NCBI GenBank assembly: GCA_023014365.1
Contig: JAEBUN010000010.1
Span: 930,001 to 994,000 of the forward strand
Length of the DNA: 64,000 nt
Direction: 5' to 3'
Origin: Lepiota brunneoincarnata
Lineage: Eukaryota > Basidiomycota > Agaricomycetes > Agaricales > Agaricaceae
Shown: positions 32,092-43,194 of the stretch, in pieces
Position numbering within the stretch: the stretch's first letter is position 1
How the letters are laid out: every line of letters starts with the position of its first letter
Notes under the pieces: generated by a model
The model's input: the letters and a program-made list of their open reading frames with translations, nothing else
Told to the model about the DNA's origin: nothing
Database searches by the model: none
Made by a program: the position numbers and the translations under genes

Positions 32092-34922
32092 TCAGGCAGT
32101 AGCCGAGATGTCTAGGTTTTCCATCGCCAATCCGAGGGGGTCAGTCGGCGCAAGGTTGTCCGCCACAGTAAACGAGCCTGCGGCGAGTCCACTCGTGTTA
32201 GCACCGAACAATACCTCGGGGCTTGTACAAGCTGCAACAGCTCGGCGCATGTGGTTCGTCAGGAATGTTAACCCAACCTGATAAGCGGCTGCATCGATGC
32301 TCAAGTTAGAGGAATAAATGCTCCTTAGCGAAAACTATGACAACATACAGTTCATCCAGCCAAATCCTTCCCGCTGGTACCATCTTGAAGTCAATACCCT
32401 GGTTACCGTACTCGGCGTCGACAAGATGCGAGAGCTTGACCGCATCAAACTGGAGGGAAGGAACATCAGTCAAGATCAAAAGTCAGTATTTAAGAACCAA
32501 CCTTCTCTGGCACGACGCCGTTGAAGTCGACAAAAGCAGTTGTCATCCTGCATAAATATCAGCAGTGAAAAAGTTGTTTGCTCTCCTACCCACATGTATA
32601 GGAAACGGTATGCTAAACGCTGGGCTTCCTCGAGGTATCCGTACCGCTCTAACCCGACCCAGATCATGATCTGATGGGGAGGCCTGTTTGTGGTAGTCAG
32701 TACACATCAACCAGACATCTTTCCTCGCATCGCACCATGCGTAACTATAGTCCAAGGTAAGCTTTCCAATAGAGTTATAGCACACCGAAAAACATACGGA
32801 TAGTCCCATTGTCGATTAGGCCTATCAAGTGAAATCTTTCCTCGGGATTCCTCGGTACCAGAGACAACCCCGCCAAGAACCTCGAACTTCTTGAGGGACT
32901 GTGCCCTGCAAATCTGACGTGTCAACGACAGAAGGCATGCGATCAAATAAAACAACTTACACGAGTTTCCAGGATTGCTCTTCGCTGGCGCAACCGGCCC
33001 ACAGTGGCCAGAACGAAGTGACCGACTCATACAAGATCTGCTGCTCCTTGACAGTGTCATAGTCAAAGTACAATGTCTTGCTTTCATTCCACAGATATTT
33101 GTCAATCTGCTGGCGTCTGAATTCCGCCCTCTCGAACCACTCATCACTTGTCTGCATGCGGCTCTTTGAACGTTCCCTATGAGAGTTGGCATAAATCTCG
33201 GGGCTTGGCGGGAACGGTGCAAGCGGAAAATCCTCCTCGAGTTCCAGTTCGTCATCAAACACCTCCCGGATAGCAGTCCCAATGTCAATCTCGTATTTGT
33301 ATAGGAGAGACTGCAAGTCGATAGTCGCAAGATTAGCACAGCGCTTTTCGAAGCGGTACGTAGTATCATGGCCAGATTCACGGACTGCGCGATCGTGGAG
33401 GAAATATTCATCAAGTTCCGGTTCTTTGATAACACCCTCGGTATACTTTTCACTGAACTCCAGTACAGAAATGCCATGTTTTTCAGCATAGGGCTCAAGA
33501 ACGTGAGTGAAGTGGGTAGCCTCGGTCTCTGGTGGTATGCCGAGACCATCGGGGCGATATCTAGAAAGACCGGTTTTCGGATCCATTCGTGGCTCAGCGA
33601 CCCAAACCGTATGGTACTCCTTAATGGCCGCCTGGATAGCGCATTTAAGCCATGCCCGGTTTTCATCCACATCCGAACGGTCGAGCTGATTATAGATCTG
33701 GAGGGCCATATCCGTGAGGAAAGGAGGCTGAGTGCGGCATAGATAGTAGCTCCGGCTTCCGTTCAAGATCTTGCCATAGTGCTTGATCTCAAAAATAAAG
33801 TGATCCACCATACCCCTCGCCATATTCACCTGACCATCTACGAGCAGCCCAAGAGCAATGAAGTACGAATCCCAGTTATACAGCTACAACAGGTAAATGA
33901 GCCGGGTGTGGCACCCGAACATAGGACAAGATCCTTACCTCGTTGAAACGTGCTCCGGGAACGATGAATGGGATACCCTTGAGAGTTTTTCCACCCTGAC
34001 CATCGTCCACTTCGTTCATGGCCAAAGCCAACAAACCAGGCTTGTTATTCAAACTCTTGACAAAGGCAGGATCGTCGGGTTTTTCAGGTAGAACTTGCAC
34101 ATCGAGGTTCATGTGAGGCTTTTCCTTTGCGACCCTCCTATAATATTCGGCCATCGCGGGCTCTCCGTGGGGAACATAGATACGGGGCTGAACCCGACCC
34201 GTCCGATTCTTAGGATCTGCGGTTATAATCTCGAGCCCATCCCCGTCGATCCTGCGCGTCAAAGAATGCCAGAATGAATGTTTGATCATTCTTGATAGAC
34301 GATCAACGGGGTTTTCTGTCAACCGGGCTTCGTCAAGAATGATTCGCTTCCTATTGTGGTCGCGTGCGAGGGCGAGTTCTTGAAGGAGGTTGGACAGCAT
34401 ATATGTTCCCTGATGGATGGCGAATGGGCATCGACTGCTCTTCCACACGACAAGGAACAACAGGAAAGGTACATACACGAATATCGAAAGTCTTGAAGCC
34501 ATTACTGGTCGCAGTACCAAGAGCCATCATCTTGGGTCCTGCGTCGGTGACACTAATTTGGAAATCGCCGTCGGTATCCTCCTGCTCAAGGATGACACGG
34601 ATGGTCTCTTCGACATCGATAAGGAATCGTCTTGGAGTAGTCACGCTCTTTTCATCGTGCGACATTCGACGAGGTCGCATATGCCAGTCCTCCTCGAACG
34701 CTGGTGTTCGTCGGGGATTGTATCCATGAAGGTATGACTGAGGGTCCGACGCGTTAACGCATGCAGGCGACGTATAAGAGGGGCGCTTACATGACTGTAT
34801 GTTCTCGAACGGGTATGGGACTCGCCACTACCGTAGTACGTAGCAGCGTCAACATTGGCTGGGCGGTAGGTATGGTCATCAACGAAGGTTACCGCAGCGG
34901 GGTGAGAGATCACAGGAGCCAT
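32092..34922 (-). CDS. NTH1: Neutral trehalase (GH37), cytosolic, Ca2+/PKA-regulated type
   Basis: Hydrolyses trehalose to glucose in the cytosol. From the ATG at 34922 ([17 protein letters not shown]), the N-terminus carries [10 protein letters not shown], a PKA-type RRxS site, then the EF-hand-like Ca2+ site [19 protein letters not shown] as in fungal neutral trehalases. Catalytic-domain marks follow: [19 protein letters not shown] (signature 1), [15 protein letters not shown] (the Asp of ESGHD is the expected acid), and [17 protein letters not shown] (signature 2, over a splice). Near the end the REGFGWMN motif with the expected catalytic Glu is disrupted: one extra base at 32371-32375 shifts the frame exactly there. 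The last exon gives [16 protein letters not shown] and ends LDISATA. About eight introns were resolved. Length is normal (about 750 residues). Confidence 0.93.
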
Positions 34923-35942
34923 TGGATATACGAGAGATTAAGGAAAGTCTAAGGGAAAGGTAGGGAGAGTAAGGGTAGGGATGGTTCAAGTTGAGAGAGG
35001 TAGTAGAGTATTTGTTCGGGGTTGGCTTGAATGGGATCTATTTTGCACTCAATGACCCGATCTCCAATCCACGTGCCCTGTTATACACCCGATCCACGGA
35101 GTTGGCGTTTATCACTCGGCCGTAGTAGCAAGCTATGTGGCCGAAGGGATGAGCTGCAAGCCCAAGACATGAAGAGGCAGACGGCTTAATGATGGTGTCA
35201 AAGAGGTTGCTTCAATGTCTGAGGCCTTCGATTAGTCAAGTCGGCTGAGTGTGTTGCTCTTCACCCTGCTCTTTTGCCTTCTAGATTGCTGGACCCACCC
35301 TCAATCAGCGGATACTCGTCTCCTCTACCCCTTGGGGCACGGTGTAGCGCCCTTACCTTACGAAAGACTAGTCGCCGTGTGTTGGGATTTGACGCACAAA
35401 GCTTTCTTGCCGAGCCACTCGCATCCTTCGACAGATGCCCCTTACCAGTCGATTACGGTCAGTCAGCCAATTCTGTATTCTCAACGTCACCTATCTTGTG
35501 CCTTATTACTTAGATTTTCATAAGTGTCCTCTATCTACCCTTCCTTCCGGGGCCAACCAAGCAATAAAAACAATTGTTGATGGGAGCCGTCCTCTCGTTG
35601 GCAGGCTCGGGTATCGGCGCGAGATTTGAAATGTACGGAATGATTTTTGCTCGACGTGAGAACATATGGTCTGTCTGGTTCCCCATATGACGGACTACGA
35701 GGGACACACCGGATCTTCATGCTCCGCCCACCGCGGCGGACGCGGTCCGCTGTTCCTGGGTACCAGAGAGAAGCAGATTGTTTCGAAACACAGAAAGAAA
35801 AGAAAGTTATGAGCGACCCTCTACTTGGCTACCATCGCACTCAAGGGGGAGCGCTGAGACAGTGAGGTCCTTGAATAAGCAAAACCACGTGCTCTGTCGC
35901 GTCCCAACTCCCAACTACCTCCACCCTCGCGTGGTATTCACA
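34923..35942. other. Divergent intergenic region, trehalase / NUP49
   Basis: About 1.0 kb between the two start codons. It contains the promoters of both genes; no stress-response-element cluster or TATA box stood out. Short frames at 35251-35865 look spurious. Confidence 0.55.
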
Positions 35943-37782
35943 ATGGCATTCTCTGGATCGTGAGTAGACTCATTCTGCTCGGACGCAGTACTAAATAGAG
36001 CGCTCGGAAGATCTTTCGGGGGTGCTGGTAGCTCTCTCTTCGGATCAAAACCCTCTATCTTCGGAAATACACAACCCAACGCTGGCAGTTCACTGGCCAA
36101 TGCCCCTCCCTTAGGGTCCGCTCAGAGCCAATCGACGACCGGAACTGGCACTGGAACCGGCATGTTCAGTAGTTTTGGTCAGCAGAATCAACAACAGCAA
36201 CCTGCCTCCACCCCCAGTCTCTTTGGTCAATCGACGACTACCGCACAGCCTGCCACCGGTAGTCTTTTCAGTAACTCGGCCATGCAACAGCAACCTGCAA
36301 CCGGAGCAGGGCTCTTTGGTCAACCGGCAACCCAGCAACCTACAACTGGAGGAGGGCTTTTTGGTCAACCGACTACTCAACAGCAACAACATCCAGCATC
36401 GGGAGGCGGGATCTTCGGGGGCCCCAACCAGCAGCAGCAGGCTGGGTCTTCACTGTTCGGGAACACCGGCACGTCGAATATCTTTGGAAGCACTGGCCAA
36501 CAGCAGCAACAACAGCAACAACCTCCGATGGGGCTGTTTGGTTCCACTACAACTACGAACCCGTTGACTGCACAACAGGCACAACCGCCGGGTACATTTG
36601 GAGCAAGCATGGCTGGAGGGCCCTTTGGCGGAGGCTCACTGTTTGGGAGGCCCCAGGCTCCTTCGACGTATGTCACGGTTTTCGTATCCTATTTAGACCA
36701 CTGGTAACTAATCTCTATCATAGTGGGTAGGCATTCCTTGTCTAAGTTGACCGATATCTAGAGCCTAAGCAAATGAACAGTTTCAGCCAGCCAGCCCAGG
36801 GTCATTTTACACAACAACCAGCCCAACAAACACAATCCGTTGTCCAATTTCCTTTCACAAAGTCCACAAAGTTCAACGATCTCCCCGAGAACATCAAACA
36901 GATGCTAGAAAGCATCGAGTACGTTGTTCTTGTTTTATAGTGATTTGAATCCTCGGCTCACCCTATCTCCAGTGCTCATATCCAAGGTCGTGTCCAAATC
37001 AGCAAAGACCTTCATCAACGTAAACTTGGAGAGGAGCCAACGAAAGGGCAAGAAACAATCAAGCAGATGCAAAAGGTACTGTTTGGTGTATTTTAAGTCT
37101 CCATATCTGAAACTGAAACCAACCAGGATTTGCTGAATGCTTCCAATGTAATCCGTAGCGATCTTCGTCACACAGAAGATTTAAAAGCAAAAGTAGATCA
37201 GGCGATGCAAGATACCATCGTAGCGACGCGTATCATTGATGCTTTCCGGAACCCTCACAGCGGAACGTCATATCTCAAGGACCATGCGGGCTTCCCGTTG
37301 GAGTGCGTTCGTCCCTCAAACACAAGGGGACATTTCTGATTAATTTCTCGGTAGATATTTCCAACGTGTTACGCAGCAAATGACAGAACGGTTGGCTTGG
37401 TACAAGTCTACTATTGAGGCATGTCCTTTGATCGCTCACTACCATTGCGCTGTCTAACTGATACCTCAGCAAATCGAACGGAGGCTATCTTCATCAGCTA
37501 ATCAAGTGCAGACACCTCAGAGTATGTACCTTTAAACACACCTTCCTCCCAAAGGTTGACATGAGGCCAGGTATCGCTGCTACTCTGCAAGCGCAAAATG
37601 CCACCTTCCTCACCCTTGCCAGCAAAACGGCTGCACTTGAAACAGAACTGCAGAAACTCAAGGCTTTGTATGCACAACTATGGCGCGCTAAGACCGGGAG
37701 CGTAAGAGACCCGTTCAACGATGGGGACCGAGTCGCTGAAAGCCCTGGTGACCTTGGTTTCAGTGGGCTGATCGTGAAATAG
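35943..37782 (+). CDS. NUP49: FG-nucleoporin Nup49/Nup58 of the central channel (Nsp1 complex)
   Basis: Forms the Nsp1-Nup57-Nup49 trimer that fills the pore channel. Exons: 35943-35959 (17 nt), 35999-36667, a possible 3-nt exon at 36724-36726, 36781-36918, 36973-37075, 37127-37302, 37355-37418, 37470-37521 and 37571-37782. The first ~230 residues are a Gln-rich GLFG/SLFG/SIFG repeat region (at least ten FG sites). The coiled-coil domain reads FTKSTKFNDLPENIKQML, AHIQGRVQISKDLHQRKLGE, LRHTEDLKAKVDQAMQDTIV and YFQRVTQQMTERLAWYKSTI, all typical of Nup49/Nup58. Intron 37419-37469 is GC-AG (GCATGT...CTCAG). No frame break is needed. The gene is transcribed away from trehalase. Confidence 0.92.
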
Positions 37783-38172
37783 GCTGTTGTATCTCATGTG
37801 AAAATTTGTTCTGTACTTCCGACACTAGCATGCCGCATCGTGATGGATAGCTATGTATGGAACTGAAGTTTTTGTGTTGTAATCCTTCGCGTCTGGTGCT
37901 GTGACTATTACCACTCCCAAGCTACATCTACCCCAACGTCCAAGAGTACAGTCCGCTTCAAGCAATCGTACTTACAGGCCACTTGGGGTTCCTCCACCTA
38001 TTCCGCTCAATATCCAATCAGACTGCGCGCACTGCCTGAAGGAAATGATGTTAGCAATTTGCGAAGCGCTTGACATGACGCCGTCATCATAAGGGCCCTT
38101 CTGCATCGTGTTGCCTTTAACATCCTCACCCCCACCACACCATCTTCCAGCAAACGCCTTGCTAGTGCAAAC
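37783..38172. other. Short intergenic region
   Basis: About 390 bases between NUP49 and the next gene on the same strand. It must hold the NUP49 terminator and the next promoter; no motif is clear. Confidence 0.55.
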
Positions 38173-39675
38173 ATGTCTTACGGATCGGGTTCTGGGTACC
38201 AACAGTCAGTCTACCAGCAAACGAATGGGGTATACCAGCCACAGCCTCAGCAATCCCCGATTCAACCACAGGCAACCCAATCACAGGATATAGTTTCGGG
38301 GGAACAGTACCGATATGCCTTGCAGAACTTCGTGCGTCCGAGTCCAGCACGGAAGGACTAACTCAGGTTGACGATGACCATTTATGCAGCGAATTGCCCA
38401 CGAGAAAGTCGAGCAACAGAGGCAGCAGCTTGAGGAGCAAGAGCGGCAGGTTGCTCAGCTGCGAGCGCGGATTGCACTGCTCGAAGGCGGACCTGGGCTG
38501 CAGATACAAGGGCCAGGAGGGAGCACTATTGACGACTTCTCGATCAAAGTGTGTCACTTATTTGTTGACTTCCCCGCAAGTTCTCATGCACACCTTTGTT
38601 GGATAGAATGCCGCCTCGCAACTGGACAAGCTGATTAACCGGTGGGCAGCGGACATTATTCGTACTCCTCCTGCACCACTGCGCTGATATCTGTGCCGCG
38701 ATTTTGAACGACGTTTCGTCCGCGACGGGATTGGATATCGATCAGGTCGAGGGCACGCCGATGCAGATTCAGTGTTACCTCCGTCATGCGATTGCCGAGA
38801 CGATCTCCGAGGGTATCATCAACTGTCTTATCGTGACTAACTCCTAGTGAAGCGAATATTCAACTCACACGGATCCATGAACACATTTTCGCCCGTGAGT
38901 CCATTCCACCGAGTCCTAATCCAAATTCTCCAAGCTCAATGAAACGATTCTGCGGCCTCTATCCATTGACTCTCGGATGGACCCTATCACCCATGTGCAT
39001 TTCTGTTAACGCTGCATTATATTCGGCATGGGGAAACCGGACTATTCAATCTCATAGGGGATCCGACCGTCGCTAGTGTCTGGCGACGGCAAACGTTCTC
39101 GGCGGCAGTAGACTCCTGCACACCCGACATGTCTCTCAGCATCCTCTACGAACACATCCCAGAACTCATGCGAACTTTGAACGGGACCCTGCCCACCTCT
39201 GGGGGCATATCCATTCTCGATTCCGCTTATGCCTTCTCCCGAATGCTTCATTCTTCCGGTGTCAACTCGGGAGATGCATTCTACCGTGCGTTTGTTCCAG
39301 AGCTAGGAAGCACGCTCTATCCGAGACAGATCGAGCTCGTAAAGAGGTGCTTGAAGAGTGAGAGAGGGGAATTGGATAGAGTGGGTGCGACGATTTTCCC
39401 TGGGCTGGTCAAGGTTACGCAAGGACTTAAGCAGCCGGGTGGACAGATTGGAGATAATATGCAGGTGCGTCATATGTCTCTGCATGGGTTCTTCTAAGCG
39501 TACTTTTTGTTGACAATGTCCGGGTATTTCTTTGATGTAGACGGTCGTCAGGAGAGCACAAGTCGTTTGTGAGTGTGCACTTGGAGGAGCTGTGGGTTTA
39601 CCACTAGGGGATATGCCTGTGGATGGCGATTTCATGGTGCCGATTAGTCCTGGTACTCCTCTTCCACCGATGTAA
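38173..39675 (+). CDS. Unidentified Gln-rich coiled-coil protein, conserved-looking
   Basis: Starts MSYGSGSGYQQSVYQQ, a Gln/Tyr/Ser-rich low-complexity segment. A GTGCGT intron (38332 to about 38388) leads to RIAHEKVEQQRQQLEEQERQ, a clear coiled coil, then GGSTIDDFSIK, an intron, NAASQLDKLINRWAADIIRTPP, and after a frame change near 38665-38681 HCADICAAILNDVSS and IQCYLRHAIAETISEGIINC. An extra T at 38845 makes a TAG inside VTNSSEANIQL. After a further intron: DPTVASVWRRQTFSAAV, LSILYEHIPELMRTLN, and the end DGDFMVPISPGTPLPPM. The helical C-terminal half looks like a globular fungal domain that I cannot name. Intron boundaries between 38898 and 39060 are uncertain. Confidence 0.6.
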
Positions 39676-40705
39676 TTATGGGATGGATTTGACGTCTTTG
39701 ATCGAATTTTGTTGCATTCCCATACCGTATATACACCTTATGTTGTTCGTGCGGTAGTCTAACCAATTGTTTACATACCAAGAGCTACTAGGAGCCTCGC
39801 CGAAGACACCGAAATGAAGGCTACTCTGAGAATGTTACCGTCGCCGCTTCGAGGTGTCCTCAGAATCACAAGATACAGTCAAAATTCTATCCAATCGTTA
39901 TCCTGTAGGAAAGAGAATCATCCTCCGAGACAATCGTAAGGGCGAGGTGTGGTTGACGAAAAGTGAGGGATCGTAGGGAAACTTGAGAGAGCGAGAGAAA
40001 GAGAGACTGAGAGAGTGAAACTGAGGGAAAGAAACTGCGGGCTGGTTACGCTGTAGCCTATCGGAGGTCTTATGGCAGCGGAGACATCCTCGTCGTTGGG
40101 AGCTCAGGTATCTAAGTACAAATGTGCTACTTAAATACCCTAAATGAAAATATGATGCAGGGACGAATTCTGCACGCAGGCGAGTTTCCTCCCTCACAAT
40201 CCCGAACGCGAAGTCCAGCTCGACGCCTTCCGTCTTACTAGGGGGGGTTATCCTGAAGCTCGTTCAGGTCCAACTACTGACGATGTTTTCTAGTAGGTGG
40301 CCAAGGTTGGACTTGACCCCACTGTCTATGCCGCCGGCAGTACCTATCAGGTTTTAACCCATACTACAGCGGCGATGCTTGTCAATAATGATCGGCATCA
40401 GTTAGCGCAACTCAAGTTGTAGTTTTTCCTCGGCCCAATAACTTGGACGCGGCTTGAGGTCCTAAGCACACGATGGACCCCTAGACATACTCGAAGCTTG
40501 AAAATGGGACGGCTCGTACTGTGGCGATTATCAATCAACGTGGATATACGATATGTGCGACCAAAAAGCTCCGGATCCCGATGTTATACTAAGTATATGA
40601 GGCCACGGCCAAGCACATCATAAAGTTAAGGGGTCAAGCACAGGCTCGCAGACTGGCCATATTTTGAGAGCCAAACTATCTAAAATCTCTAAGGTAAGCG
40701 GAAAG
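39676..40705. other. Intergenic between convergent genes, 1.0 kb
   Basis: 3' flanks of the coiled-coil gene (+) and MIC60 (-). It includes a GA-rich stretch (39980-40030). Nothing coding is supported. Confidence 0.55.
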
Positions 40706-42908
40706 CTACACAACGAGCAGGGATGCGAGTGTAGCCTGGGTATGAATGACCTTACAGAAATGAAAGTAAGTCATGATAGGAATATGTGGGTCGTAAACTC
40801 ACATCTATTGCTTGCTGAACCTCTAGCCTTCTTCTTGCTGCCCCAAGCCAATCATGCAAAAGAGCTTTCGCAGGGCCATCAAGTTGATTAAGCTCCCGAG
40901 CGGCACTGTCCAGATCCTTCTCATTAAGATAGTATTCAGCCCGTGCCAAAACACTCAATGCATCATCACCCGCTACCAAGCCGTGACGCTTAAAACGCAA
41001 GCCTGAGAGAGCACGGCTGGTGAGGTACGAAAGAACACCAGCATTCTCGTCAGGGACAAGAGCGACTTCGGCGACCCTGGGTGCGACCTCGGCTGTGAAC
41101 CATGTAGCAAGGTCGGCAAAAGGTTCGGTACCAACATCAGGGACTTCACTCTCTTCTAGGGAGTCGAGGGCAGCCGAAACGACAGAGTCTTCACGTGCGG
41201 CAGCAATATGGCGAAGGACACGAAGTTCTTCGCGAAAGGGTTTGCGAGTGGGGGAGGAAATGGCGGCAGAATTGAGGGCTCGAAGTGCTGACCAGAGGGC
41301 ATGAATGCGAATGTTAGTCATCGAGATAGCTGGCGTTGTCGAGCGCGATGCGTTCCAGACGTTTGAGGTCGGCGGAGAGCTCGTCAAGTTTGGCAAGGCG
41401 GCCACCACGCTCCTGCTCAACACGGACTTTGACTTCGCGGATCCAGCGACGTTGAAGCTCGATGCCCTGAGCAATAACCTCCTCCTTTAGCCTGGCGAAC
41501 TTGTCAGATCGGATATGTGATGTGGGAAGAAACAATGCACCTTTCATTGATGAGCTCGGTTTGTGTTGCCAGCTCTTTCTCGAGCTTCGTCCGGTACGCC
41601 TGGATAATTTTGGCCCTCTCTTCATCAAAAATCTTCCTGAAGTCTTCCTGTTGATTGTCGAGATTGTCCTGCGCCTCCATTTCCAATTCTAGAAGTTTGA
41701 CGGAATACTCGCGGGTTTGTTCGTCGAGTTTGGCTTCGAGGGCTAGTCGCTCATCCTCGCGCACTTTGTCGAACCGGTCGGCAAGAGCCGTGAGGTCATG
41801 CTTGGCAGTCTCCAAAACATCAGTCACCTTGGATGCTGCGTCGGGATTTGTAGCAAGGTAGGAAGCGAGGTTGTCGATGGTGCCAGCTAGGTGTGAGATT
41901 ATAGGTTCGGATCCTGCGAGGGATGAAACTGACGGGGCCATAAGAGGAAGCTGGACGGGATCAACCCCCGACATCCCCGTGTGTTCAGTCGCCTCGACTT
42001 CAACTTTCTTGGAAGGTGAAGGACGAGAGAAGCCTGGAGGGGGTTCAAAACCGAGGGGCAAAGGAGCGTTGTATACATTAGAATCGGGGAGTGTGGAGTC
42101 GGTTGAGGGTAGGGTGTCGGAGGACTGTGACTTTGAATCACCGGGGTAAGGCTTCCCAGCGATCGCAGCTTCTGCTCTAGCAACCAGTTCTTCAAGTTCA
42201 GCAGAAACCTTGCTAGTAGTAGGCTTGGGTTGTGTTGTAGACTTAGGTGCCTCGGTCTTGGCAGGAGCAGGTGTCGCTTTTTCAACAGGTTTTGGTGCCT
42301 CCCTGATGGCTTTAGTGATTGTCGTCTTCGGTCCCTCGGCCACTTTCTCTGTCCTCTCCCGAGCCTCAGGCTCGCCAGTTACCTTCTTAATCAGTCCGGA
42401 GATGAAACTATACGAAGTAATGAAGGACTCTGTGCTGAACTCGACCACGTCATCGACGGTGAGGCTATCCCAGCCATGCTTTTCCGCGTATTCGAGCATA
42501 GACTGACCGAGAGGTACATTTTCTGAGAAGAAATCATAGTAAGGCTGATTGTTGAAGGCGGCGAAGGTGCTGCCAACATAGAAGGTGCCAGTAAGGGTGG
42601 TGGTCGTCCAGAACAATGTGCGAATAATGCTTTTCTTCTTGGGGGTCGATCCGGCATCCGATGCCGCATCGGTGGCAAGACGCTAAAGAAAATAAGTCAG
42701 TTGCCCACATCCGACATCTAAGTGCAGCGAGTGTGTCAACAACTAGGACTGAGAGCATGCCCGTTGCGATGTACCTCGCGAAGACCCAGAGCTGGGCAGC
42801 CGTGCGATGTATTTCAAGAATATGACAACTCACTCTTCTCACCACCCTCACGGCACCTCGACCAGAAGTGGATGCAGCCTGCCTAGAGACAGGTAGCACG
42901 CGATACAT
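40706..42908 (-). CDS. MIC60: MICOS complex subunit Mic60 (mitofilin)
   Basis: Shapes crista junctions in the mitochondrial inner membrane. Four exons: 42834-42908, 41541-42682, 40803-41491 and 40706-40750, with a 151-nt first intron. The N-terminus MYRVLPVSRQAASTSGRGAV is a typical presequence; KKKSIIRTLFW is followed by the single membrane helix (TLTGTFYVGSTFAAF). A Pro/Thr/Lys-rich linker comes next, then coiled coil (LALEAKLDEQTREYSVKLLE, QEDFRKIFDEERAKIIQAY) and the mitofilin domain: IRIHALWSALRALNSA, ARRRLEVQQAIDVIHTQATL and the end ASLLVV. An extra base at 41316 creates a stop between NASYLDD and NIRIHAL. It is divergent from ATG22, with 286 bp between start codons. Confidence 0.93.
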
Positions 42909-43194
42909 GTTGTACGCGTGGCAATGAGCGCTGTGCTAGTTGCGCGTCGCGAGGGACGAGAAGTAGAGAGCTGGATGTTGGGGACGCCGGCGAGCACAAG
43001 TCTTGTGCCCGAGTTTATCCGTCGGCTCACGTGGACAGACGAGCTGGTTCGCGTCATCACCCATTCTATATTTGGTTCTCGCACAGAGCTTCCATCATGG
43101 GGTCTGTCCAGTGTCCACTTCAGTTATACCATATGGGCCAATGTATAGGAACAATTTGCATGCATACACCCCAATACTCTGTTTTCGTTGTACC
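42909..43194. promoter_or_regulatory. Divergent promoter MIC60 / ATG22
   Basis: 286 bases between two start codons pointing apart. No TATA-like element is obvious. Confidence 0.45.
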
